The notes below the pieces were generated by a model that saw only the letters and a program-made list of their open reading frames with translations, made no database searches and was not told the DNA's origin. Positions 31,201 to 40,537 of a stretch of DNA of 64,000 nt are shown piece after piece. Source of the DNA: Homalodisca vitripennis (Eukaryota; Arthropoda; Insecta; Hemiptera; Cicadellidae). A program made the translations under genes and the position numbers. How positions within the stretch are numbered: the stretch's first letter is position 1; the number at the start of each line of letters is the position of its first letter. Location of the stretch: the NCBI RefSeq assembly GCF_021130785.1, contig NC_060215.1:116956501-117020500 (forward strand). Reading direction: 5' to 3'.

Positions 31201-33430
31201 AGAATCAAGAATCAAGAATCAAGAATCATTTATTGTCGTCCCACATATGTTGTATGCATTGACAAAGTCAGATAACGTTTACAATAATGTACTATTACAT
31301 CAACAGTCAAGAACACCATCTCTATAGAGAAATGCAAATAAATATACAATTAAAAAATAGTCAAAATATATTATTAATTAAAACTTAATGCTAAAATAAA
31401 TAATAATAAATTAATAATAGAATTAACAAACAACAGATAACAATAAAAACAATAAATAATAAATGTTAAAAATTAAAACATAGCATTATTAAAATTTAAG
31501 GTCACTTAAATCATGTAAAAGTATTTCTTCTACTGAATAGAAAGCCTTCTGCTTCAGCCATTTCACAAGACAACTTCTGAAATTCCTTAAAGTAGTGGTA
31601 ACTGCATCTGGTGGTAGGAGGTTAAAAAGTTTTACACTAATGTACATGTAGCTGTTCTGGGTTTTACTTAATCTAAAGTATTTGAGGTCTATCAAGTTCT
31701 GAGATCTAGTACTATAGTTATGGACATAACTTCTAAATTTATATAAATTAAGATTTTCTTTAAGGAAAATTAGGCTTTGTAAAATAAATATACATGGAAG
31801 GGTAAGAATACCTAGATCAACAAAGACAGGCCTACAAGAATCTCTCTCACCAATACCTGCAATAACTCGTAATGCCCTTCTTTGAGTCTTAAAAACTAAT
31901 TTTGCACCAGCAGAGTTGCCCCACAAGAGAGTGCCATAAGTAATGTGAGCATTAAAAAAAGCAAAGTAAGCGTTCATAACTAGATTTTTGCTTGTACAGG
32001 ACTTTAATTTTTTCAATAGAAAAATAACCCTTGATAAGCGAGAGCAAAGAGAGTTTATGTGAACCCACCAATTCAGCTTCGAATCCAGGTTTATGCCCAG
32101 CAGTTTTACAGATTTACTGTCCACCTTTGAGCTCAGACTAAAGACAATCTCCTCAGTTTTTTCATCGTTTACGCTTAATTTGTTGGCATCAAACCAGAGG
32201 AAGGATCTTTCTTTCATGTAATTAATTATCACTTTATTTAGCATGCTATCCTTGTTTGATGACAATAGAGTGGTGTCATCGGCGTAAAGAATACTTTTAT
32301 TTGGTACAAAATCAGGCAAATCATTAACAAAGATAACAAATAAGAAAGGACCCAGAACAGAGCCCTGAGGGACTCCATTTCTCACACACTGAAGGTCTGA
32401 CCTCTGGTCACCAACCTTTACAAACTGATAACGATCAGACAAGTAAGAGGTGAGAAGAGACAGCTCACGCCCCTCTACACCATAATACTTTAATTTATCA
32501 ATTAGCTCACTGTGTGGTACCAAATCAAACGCTTTACTTAAGTCTAACAACAAGGTTGCAACTTCCTCCTTGTTTTCAAAACTTTCGAGAACAGTAGATA
32601 TGACATTTTCAAGATCCTTAATGGTAGATAATTTACTTCTGAAGCCATATTGAGCAGGATTCAGTATCCGATTATTTTCAAAAAAATATTCCATCTGTTT
32701 TTTTAGTAACCTTTCAATTATTTTAGAGACTACAGCAATTAAGGAAATAGGGCGGTAGTTATTTATACAGGACTTATCTCCCTTTTTAAAAACTGGAACA
32801 GTAATTGTAATTTTCAAACATTGTGGGAAGGTGCCTACAGTAAACATCCAATTGATAAGGTATGATAAAGGAAAGGAGATATCTTCAATAATATTTTTGA
32901 TCAAAAAATTGGACATACCAAAAACATCTTCAGCTTTAGAGTTGCTAAATTCTTTTACAGTATTATGAATATCAATATTGTTAATCTCCTGCCATTTGAA
33001 AGGTAAAACAGGAGTTTTGATAGAAGATGAGCTTAAAATATCCAAGGAACTAGTTACATTTTGGCTAGGCAAATTACTTAAACTATTACTAATATTTACA
33101 AAGAAATTATTAAACTGATTTGCTGTAATGGGTATACTGGCATTTACACTCTTATCTGCTACACGGCCTGTTACAGAATTTATAACTTTCCACGCTGCTC
33201 TACATTGATTATTAGATTCTAGTATAAATTTATCATTTGCAGCTTTTTTTGCCAAATCTATTTGCATTCTATAAAATTTCTTAAGTCTATTATGTGCTAG
33301 GATAAGGCTAGGGTTTGCTTTAACTTTATCATAACTAATGTCCAACAGTAACCTAATTTTACCAAGGTAGGGTGTGTACCAATTTTGTTTTATAACTGAC
33401 CTAGAGCTTCTATCACCACTGTTTTTTAAA
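31201..33430 (-). mobile_element. 5'-truncated LINE with (TGATTCT)4 tail
   Basis: The 3' tail is four AGAATCA units at 31201-31228 (TGATTCT on the minus strand). Upstream are a 260-nt 3' UTR and an unbroken RT frame up to about 33430, where the element stops short of its endonuclease. It is sense to Vps13. Confidence 0.85.
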
Positions 33431-33477
33431 ATCTTAGTTTTTATATATAAATAATATATAAACTTTAAAAGAAACAA
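31489..33477 (-). CDS. LINE reverse transcriptase, intact but 5'-truncated
   Basis: 662 codons open; roughly the first 20 (MFLLKFIYYLYIKTKILKN) look like flank. Linker: NNQCRAAWKVINSVTGR and ITANQFNNFFVNIS. RT: NNYRPISLIAVVSKIIERL, QYGFRSKLSTIKDLENV, LLLDLSKAFDLVPHSELIDK, RNGVPQGSVLGPFLFVIFVN, SILYADDTTLLSSNK (YADD) and VKLLGINLDSKLNWWVHI. Tail: KAFYSVEEILLHDLSDLKF. All RT motifs are intact with no stop, so this is a young copy. The endonuclease and ORF1 are missing, so it is non-autonomous. CR1-like. Confidence 0.9.
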   Translation of the reverse strand: MFLLKFIYYLYIKTKILKNSGDRSSRSVIKQNWYTPYLGKIRLLLDISYDKVKANPSLILAHNRLKKFYRMQIDLAKKAANDKFILESNNQCRAAWKVINSVTGRVADKSVNASIPITANQFNNFFVNISNSLSNLPSQNVTSSLDILSSSSIKTPVLPFKWQEINNIDIHNTVKEFSNSKAEDVFGMSNFLIKNIIEDISFPLSYLINWMFTVGTFPQCLKITITVPVFKKGDKSCINNYRPISLIAVVSKIIERLLKKQMEYFFENNRILNPAQYGFRSKLSTIKDLENVISTVLESFENKEEVATLLLDLSKAFDLVPHSELIDKLKYYGVEGRELSLLTSYLSDRYQFVKVGDQRSDLQCVRNGVPQGSVLGPFLFVIFVNDLPDFVPNKSILYADDTTLLSSNKDSMLNKVIINYMKERSFLWFDANKLSVNDEKTEEIVFSLSSKVDSKSVKLLGINLDSKLNWWVHINSLCSRLSRVIFLLKKLKSCTSKNLVMNAYFAFFNAHITYGTLLWGNSAGAKLVFKTQRRALRVIAGIGERDSCRPVFVDLGILTLPCIFILQSLIFLKENLNLYKFRSYVHNYSTRSQNLIDLKYFRLSKTQNSYMYISVKLFNLLPPDAVTTTLRNFRSCLVKWLKQKAFYSVEEILLHDLSDLKF

Positions 33478-33479
33478 GA

Positions 33480-33580
33480 AAGATAGAAAAAGTAGACTAA
33501 AATTTTATTTCACTAGTGTCACAGGACAAATACTCGTCAATTGAATAAAAGGCTTTGTCCTTCAACCAACTACAAAATCA
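33480..33580 (-). pseudogene. LINE RT C-terminal stub
   Basis: The minus strand encodes CSWLKDKAFYSIDEYLSCDT, SEIKF and a stop, the same ending as the preceding element's family. It is the leftover 3' coding end of another copy, directly at the 5' side of the 31.2-33.4 kb element. Confidence 0.75.
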
Positions 33581-34515
33581 GTATCACTACAGTGGTTTTC
33601 CAAATAGAAGGAATTGTCCTACCAATAAGCTAAACCTAAACAATTATACTTTAAGCATACTTCAATTGAAATCATAAGCATTCATCAATATTCCTATTAC
33701 AAAAAAAGTAATACAACTATTACAAACATAATGTTAAATGGTTACATTACATTCTTACTTTTTATTATTTAATATATAGTGCATACAATTAAGAAAGTGC
33801 TCAAACTGAAGAAAAAGTGTTTAAATTAATCATATTTAAAATTATGTATATAAATAACAAATAAGAGATATCACCCCCACTTTCTGGATGCAAGAGATTG
33901 CTTGAAGTGAATTTGCTCACACTTATTTTTTTATTATTTGTGATTTTAATTTAATGGGAAATCGTTTAAAATTCCTTAAGTTAGTTAATATCCATCTCTC
34001 AGGATATACTAATTTAAATAATCTGCATATTAAACTCTGTTTAAAAAGTATATTTCAGGTACTGAACAATCAGACTTAAAATTTACACTACATGGGAAAT
34101 CGTATGAGCAAATTGCAGCATGTATTCTTTAAGCTTATAAATAAAACATTTATTTATACCTCAAAATAAAATGTGTCTATTAAAAGAAAGTAAGTGACTG
34201 TATGCGTGGTTTTTTAATTTTTGTCTCTGTAAATATCACCAAAATAGGTGCAGGAGACAAAATAACTTTAATTGCTTTAAAAACAAAGAACAAAAAGACT
34301 AAAAGATGTTAAAGTCACTTGATGAAATATATGAAAAGGGATAAGAAAAAACCTCCAAGCTACTAAAATTGTTAATTATAAAATATTACTAAACTCTGAA
34401 AATTGTGACAAACTGTTGTGGGTGCGATGGACAAGATGACAGTTGATTTCACCTAAGATCCCTGTAACATTTTCAGATATTGGCAAAAAAAGAAACAATG
34501 TAACCCCATCCTCAA
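33581..34515. other. Intron sequence, nothing recognised
   Basis: AT-rich; no supported feature. Confidence 0.5.
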
Positions 34516-34519
34516 ACCC

Positions 34520-34975
34520 ATAATGGTACATGATTATAATAAGGGCAAAATCGATACCAATGTGCTAGACCAAATGTTCTTTTGCACTACAGCTGTGTGC
34601 AAGAGCATGAAATGGTTCCACAAAGCAGCAGAGGAAATGCTTTTAGGTATGGCAGTAGTTAGGGCCTGGTAAGCCTATAATGAAAACGCAGAAAGAACCA
34701 CAAGGAAATACTCCATCACATTCTTACGAGAAAAACTTGTTGATGTTTTACTAAATATCCAAGATAGCACACTAAAGCCTGCTAAAGTGTTAGGCCACCA
34801 CTAGCTGGCTGAATCAAAGGTCTGTGTAGGTGAAGGTAAAAACAGACATAGAGTAATGACAAACTGTAATGTATCCTACCAAACATTAGCAGCCAATGAG
34901 GGTCGCCAAAAAGCCAAAAATCTTAAAAAAGTGCTAACTTTTTATTATCCCTGGAAAGCAATATTTGTGTAAAAA
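34520..34975 (+). pseudogene. piggyBac transposase C-terminal fragment
   Basis: The plus strand reads KPIMVHDYNKGKIDTNVLDQ, MKWFHKAAEEMLLGMAVVRA, a stop at about 34671, YNENAERTTRKYSITFLREK and LVDVLL, then a decayed cysteine-rich end (MTNCNVSYQTLAANEGR). This is the piggyBac 'DYN..KGGVD..DQM' (third catalytic Asp region) and 'KWW.K....LL..A..NA...Y' block. Several substitutions and a stop show that it is dead. It is the only strong plus-strand coding remnant in this large intron. Confidence 0.8.
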
Positions 34976-35325
34976 TCTTTCAAAATTTACAAAAATAACA
35001 TGTAATTTAACTTACGTACATTTATTTATCTTATTGTTTACATTTATATGTTCAGCGAATATTTATTATAATACACAGATTCTTCTTTTTCAATTTTGTT
35101 GTTTTTATCATCTACTAATTAAAATTCCTTATTTTGTTATATTAATGATATATTAAAAAATGAATTACCAACATACCAATAAATGATTATGTATAATAAA
35201 ATAAAATTAGATGTCATTACGTTAATAATTCAAAATAAGTCTTTATATTACTCAATATTAAATTTACTACAATACAAATGCTGACTCAATAGAACCACGA
35301 AAATTGTTACTTTCAATAACAACAT
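34976..35325. other. Intron sequence, nothing recognised
   Basis: AT-rich spacer between the piggyBac fragment and a mariner. Confidence 0.5.
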
Positions 35326-35326
35326 A

Positions 35327-36636
35327 CGAGGTGTAATCAAAAAGTTCCAGGACTGAATTTTTATACATTTATTCATACAACATACAAATTATTTGAATTT
35401 GTCTTCTTCAAAGTACTCCCTGAGGGAAGTTACACACTTATCCCACCGGTATTTCCACTGATAAAAGGCTCCAGAAAAACTCTTCTTTTGTAATGGTGTG
35501 TAGCAGCTCCATTGTTATTTTCTTTAATTTCGTCAACTTTTTGAAATCTTTGTCCTATCAGGGGCCTCTTGAGCTTCGGGAATAGAAAAAAGTCGGCCAA
35601 AGAAAGGTGAGTAGGGGGGGCTGAGGGATGACAGCCATTGCGTTTTTTGCACAAAACTCACGGATGACTAATGCAGAGTGAACAGGAGCGTTGTAATGAT
35701 GAAGAAACCAATCATCACTTTACCACAGCTCAGATTTCTTTCTTCTCACAGCGTTATGCAAATATCTTAGGATTCAAGATAAACAAAATTAATAATTGTC
35801 TGACCTTGTGGAAAGAATTCATAGTAGACAACATCTTTACAGTCAAAGAACACTGTAAGCATGACCTTCACATTTGATTTGACAAGCTTTCTTGGGTCTT
35901 GGAGAGCCTTTTGATGTCCATTGTGATAATTGGGCTTTTGTTTCCACGTCATAACCCAAAAGCCATGTCTCGTCTCCCTTAAACACGTTTCAAGAAGCTC
36001 TCGTCATCATCTGCCATTTCAAGAAGTTCCTCAGAAACCTGAATTCGGTGTTGTTTGTGGTCTTGGGTCAACAGTTTTGGAACATAATTTGCCGCAACAC
36101 AACGCATTTGAAGTTTTTCAGTTAAAATTTCTTGACATGAACAAAATGATATGTTACATTCTTCTGTCATTTCACGGATTGATACTCGACAGTCTGACCG
36201 TACGAGAGTGTCCACTTTAGCAACACTGTCGTCGTTGATTGATGTTTAAGGGCGTCCGGAACGAGCATCATCTTCTGTGAATGTTAGGCCATCTTTAAAC
36301 CTCTTGTACTACTGATGAAAACATGATCGGCTTAAACATTCTTCACCAAAAGCACCTTGTCACATCAAACAAGTTTCAGAAAATGTTTTGTTTCACACAA
36401 ACATGATACTCTTCTTTCACATTCATTTTCATTAAACAAGAAACATCCAAAATCTATAAAACTGACCTAAAACAAACTTTGCTTATTTTTGTTTCAGTAA
36501 CTTTATGAGAGATTTGAAACAACAGCTATATTACTTACTGCTGAATCAGAGAATACACTGTTACTAACCCCATCGCTATGCAACATTTCATTCTCATACT
36601 ATATAAAAAGTCCTGGAACTTTTTAATTACCCCTCG
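35327..36636 (-). mobile_element. mariner-type transposon, second family, decayed
   Basis: The left end, CGAGGTGTAATCAAAAAGTT then CCAGGACTGA, follows TA at 35325-35326. On the minus strand the right end reads CGAGGGGTAATTAAAAAGTT then CCAGGACT, with TA at 36637-36638. That gives terminal repeats of about 28 bp in a 1.31-kb element, a normal mariner size. The coding strand is minus and full of frame breaks. The terminal repeats differ from the 3.2-kb and 37.3-kb copies, so it is a separate family. Confidence 0.88.
35430..36420 (-). pseudogene. mariner transposase, frameshifted
   Basis: 36215-35979 encodes TLVRSDCRVSIREMTEECNI, then ILTEKLQMRCVAANYVPKLL and TQDHKQHR (the mariner 'MR.VSAK.VPR.LT.DQK' block). 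35654-35430 encodes SLADFFLFPKLKRPLIGQRF (the 'LAPCDFFLFPKLK' block near the third catalytic Asp). Frame changes between and before these pieces inactivate it. Confidence 0.82.
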
Positions 36637-36639
36637 TAT

Positions 36640-37275
36640 AAGCTTATAAATAACTGTAAACTCAGTCTTAATTGGTCTGTGTATAGTCTTAAGATGTGCA
36701 ATGCCCAAATATCATTCCCAATGCCAATAGATGCTATAGGAATGAATAGATGCAATAAAACACCGAACGCTCTGGAGATGTTATAATGCAAAATATCAAC
36801 AATGTCATATGGTTATTGCTGACTCAAATGGGTTGTCATGGCAGTTAAAATGTTAATATTATTTTATTCTCCTTATATCACATGTTCACCTTGTTTGGAC
36901 TAAGCTGACCCCTGCATCTAAGTGATTGCTTGCTTTGACTTTGTATTAAATGACTGGCACCATCAGCGAACAACTATCTTCTGATATTGATGTAAGTTAT
37001 TCACATAGAGTAGGAAAAGACTGAACACAAGTTCGAGCACTGAAGCACGCCTACATTAACAGGAAGTAAAATCACTGAGCAACAGTGTCGAATTAGGGCA
37101 TCTAGGACAAGTAATGAAAATTTACCACCTGCTTTCTGTTCTTTTTATAACTGTGTATCCAGTCCAACAGCCTTCCTCATTTCCCTGTTGCTGTAATTTT
37201 CTGTATAAGGACATCATATGAAAGCAGATCAAAGGCTTTTGTCATATCATAAAAGATGCACAGTTATTCACCTAC
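36640..37275 (-). pseudogene. LINE RT, 3' part, cut from its 5' part by a mariner
   Basis: The minus strand from 37275 down reads CIFYDMTKAFDLLSYDVLIQ, GRLLDWIHSYKKNRKQVVNF, and then a decayed ASVLELVFSLFYSM (palm 'GSVLGPVLFLLYVN') and LFADGASHL (FADD position). It continues, after mariner copy 2, the RT that starts at 38960. Remnants fade before the next mariner. Confidence 0.72.
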
Positions 37276-37277
37276 TA

Positions 37278-38372
37278 CGAGGTGACGTCTGACATGAACT
37301 GACGTTACTTGGCGGCAACGGCAATCTGGTCCCCTTCAAAGTACTCCCCTCCACAAGCCACTCACTACCTTATTCCAACGCTCCTCCCACTTCCGGAAAC
37401 ACTCCTTAAATTCATTTTGCGGAATGGCTAACAGGGCGTTCGTCGCATTTTGTTTTATTTGTTCTACATCGTTAAATCTTCTTCCTTTTAAAAGAATTTT
37501 TAATTTCGGAAATAGCCAGAAGTTACAAGGAGCTATTTCAGGACTGTAGGGAGGCTGTCGTAGTTGGTTAATGTTATGTTTGACCAAAAAACGCTGAATA
37601 CGATTTAAGGAATGAGCTAGTGCGTTGTCGTGGTGCAGGATCCAGTCACGGCTTGTCCACAGTTCAGGTCATTTCCTTCACACTGCATCTCGTAGCCGCC
37701 TTAGGACCTAAAGATAATATTCCTTTATTCACTGTTTGGCCTCTTGGAGCATATTCGTGATGAACAACGCTGTTCTGGTAAAAAAAAACTGTCAGTATTG
37801 TCTTGACATTGCTTAAATGCCGTGCCGAAACACGGTTCATTTTTAAATCTTCGTGTAAAATGTTACAAACTGATGATTTTGGTATTCCTAAATCTTCTTC
37901 CAGCTCTCGGACAGTCAATCGACGGTTTTCATTAATTGCTGCACGAACACGTTCAACATTTTCAGCGTTTCTGGTCGTTGAAGGCCTGCCAGATCGGTCA
38001 TCACTCTCCACTGATATGCAGCAATTTTTAAACCGCCTAAACCACTCTTTTATTTGTGTATTGCCCATAGACACGTCACCATAAACTTTCCATATCATAG
38101 TAATCGTCTCTGATGCTGAATGGACAAGTTTTTGGCATAATTTAATGTAAATGCGCTGCTCAACACGTTCAGTCATATTGAAATGCGACACACACACACG
38201 GCAGTACTGTACGGAACAGAGCGCTGTGACTCACTGAGAGACCAGATCATTTTCAATGCCTAATATGGGAAGGAAGAGGCTCGCCCCTCCCCTGCAATAA
38301 CCGGTTTGAGCCGGTCGGTTATGCCGCGGCCGCCTACTGGTCGGTGGTCGAATACTTTTTGGACAGACCTTG
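37278..38372 (-). mobile_element. mariner-type transposon, copy 2 (internal and end deletions)
   Basis: Same family as copy 1 (3241-4335): long stretches are nearly identical, for example the GRPSTTRNAENVERVRAAIN coding region. It is flanked by TA at 37276-37277 and 38373-38374. The left terminal repeat has lost about 24 bp (CGAGGTG joins directly to ACGTCTGACATG), which probably prevents mobilisation. It inserted into a LINE RT whose halves flank it. Confidence 0.9.
37336..38197 (-). pseudogene. mariner transposase with a deletion complementary to copy 1
   Basis: 38197-37664 (177 codons): MTERVEQRIYIKLCQKLVHS, GNTQIKEWFRRFKNCC, SVESDDRSGRPSTTRN and LEEDLGIPKSSVCNILHEDL, then a jump from MNRVSA straight to RHLSNVKTILTVFF. 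The KFVPRLLTEDQK segment and first catalytic region present in copy 1 are missing. It continues with HHEYAPRGQTVN. 37587-37336 provides RQPPYSPEIAPCNFWLFPKL and the C-terminal FKECFRKWEERWNKV, which copy 1 lacks. Frame breaks separate the two pieces. Confidence 0.85.
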
Positions 38373-38375
38373 TAT

Positions 38376-38965
38376 ATCCATATTTTATCAAAAGATCAAA
38401 TACTGCAGTGATGATGGAATTACCTTTTGTAAACCGTACCATTCAGTCTGTTTTTCTTCAAAATAAGGGATTACTCTCCTCAGAAATATTATTTCAAAGA
38501 TTTTTGAAAATACCACATTGTACAGCTACAGGCCTGTACTGCTAAACCTGGTCTTTCTCATTATTTTTGCATACAGAAACTACCTTAGAAGTTTTAATCC
38601 CATTTAGAAAACATCCAGCCTCAAAAGATTTATTGACAATTAAAATAAAGTAAGTGGTTTGGTGACAATATCTTTACACATGATTTAAATCAGGCTACAT
38701 CTCAACTTGCACACTTGGTAAAGATAATCTTAAAATTTTTCAAACAAAATATCTGTTAAAATTATTTTGCACATTATTGGAGTAAGTAATGAGCTCGTCC
38801 ACATAATTTAAATGTATATTACCACTATTTACATTTTTATCACATGTTAAATGATTAACTATGTTCAAAGATTCTTTAAAAGTAATTTTTTAGTTATCCA
38901 TTTTAGATATGTAGAATTGTTTTTGAACTCCATTCTATAACTGGCATGCTGAGTTTTCCTCACAC
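38376..38965 (-). pseudogene. LINE linker and RT 5' part, upstream of the mariner insertion
   Basis: Minus-strand pieces: VDELITYSNNVQNNFNRYF (linker, about 38780), NKSFEAGCFLNGIKTSKVVS (about 38600), QYRPVAVQCGIFKNL ('YRPISI...FSK', about 38540) and MVRFTKGNSIITAVFDLLIK ('QFGFRKGKST..A', 38442-38380). It breaks at the mariner and resumes at 37275 with FYDMTKAFD. Confidence 0.75.
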
Positions 38966-39019
38966 AACTTAACTTGTACTGCAATATAACTCCTTAAGAT
39001 TATCCTGAGACAGAATAAC

Positions 39020-40000
39020 GTCTTCATAAGATATAAGATTCAAGATGTCTTTATTAGTCACTAAGCAACATAAAAAGTTACAATAGACTTCGTCAAACTA
39101 TTGGGCAGTAATACTTAACAAATAATAATTTTGGAACTAGAGACTTATTTTAAAATTAATAGGAACGTTGTATAAGACATAAGAACTTACAAAACTACCA
39201 ACTGGTATAAATATAGAGTGGTTGTAGGAAATTATTTCAGAAATAATGAAAGCATTTTATGGTAAAAAATCTAAAACACAAATTGAACAAGAAACACAAA
39301 GAACATATACAATTAAAACTGAATGAAAAATGTAACAATATAAATAATTAAAATATGTAAATCAGGAGGTTAAAACTTAAAATCTAAATTTATAAAACAA
39401 CAGTTAAAACTTAAAACTTGACTAGATAAAATAAAAACTTAAGGAACTAATATCACATACGGCCAAATATTCATTCACAGAGTAAAATGCCTTTTCTTTA
39501 AGCCATTTGCTTACAATTCTTTTAAACCTATATATTTACAATCCATCCTCCTTTTGGTAATTTATTAAATAGCTTTATTTTCATATAGATATTACTACCT
39601 TTTGTTTTTTCAAGCCTGGTCCTAGGCAGCTCTAACATGTACTTTTTTCTAGATTGATAAGTGTGTATGGTTTCTCTAACGGTATAATTTTGCAGATTTG
39701 CTTTCACATCCAGTAAACAATAATATATATACAAACAGGGCAATGTCATGATATTTAAGTCCCTAAAAGCTTGCAGGCAAAATTCCCTTTCATTAAATTT
39801 TTTTACAATTCTTATTGCTTTTTTTGCCAACACTCTACAAACACTCTATTTGAATGGCAACTATTTCCCCATAAAGTAATTCCATACACTAAGTGGGAGT
39901 GGAAAAAGGCATAGTAGGAGGTTATTACCATTTCTTCAATGACGCAGAGTTTCAATTTACGCAGTAGATAAATCCATTTAACACGTCACTTGCACTTAAA
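39020..40000 (-). pseudogene. LINE RT thumb/tail fragment with AAGATTC-like 3' tail
   Basis: 39833-39528 reads [56 protein letters not shown] and [13 protein letters not shown] (the 'IRVI....RDSCR..F..L.ILT..CLYI' block). Upstream to about 40000 there are further decayed pieces. The 3' UTR ends near 39025-39045 in an ATAAGAT/ATTCAAGAT short repeat. Confidence 0.75.
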
Positions 40001-40059
40001 ACTAAGTTGTTAAGGGGATTTAGATGTTTAAGACATAAAAGATGTTTGATAAAACTAAG

Positions 40060-40385
40060 TTTGATTTGACATTTTCCTATTTATATTACTAGTGGAGTCT
40101 TAAAAGATAGAGAACTATGGTCTGATCCTGAGTGCTTTGTAAATTCGTAATTAAATAATTCAGTTGAGTATTACATATTTCTATAAATTTTGTAGCTATT
40201 TTAATGCTACAAGGAGGTTATTCGACTTGAATATTATAAAAACACTCTTTGCCCTAGTTTCATTTAAACTGTCTATGCTAGTCATCACAAAAAACTAATG
40301 GTCACAGTATAACGATTTTATAAAACTAAAAACATCTTCCAGGAGATCAATAAACTTCAAAAAGTTGTCTCTGTTAGGTGGTCTG
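40060..40385 (-). pseudogene. LINE endonuclease fragment
   Basis: The minus strand reads RPPNRDNFLKFIDLLEDVFS ('YR.P..N...F...LE..L'), then SLNETRAKSVFIIFKSNNLL ('...S...FLDLL.S.NL') and NTQLNYLITNLQSTQDQTIV ('IDNI.TN'), in mixed frames. It lies next to an RT tail with the middle missing, as in an internally deleted copy. Confidence 0.6.
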
Positions 40386-40537
40386 TCAAAGTCAAAGTCA
40401 AATACTTTATTGCCATTGATCATTACAATGAAATAGGCACAGTCACATTTATACATTAAAAACAGGCTATTAAATAAGATACATAAATAAGACATTTCAT
40501 GAATGAACAATTAGACAGATAAATAGGCTACTTATGC

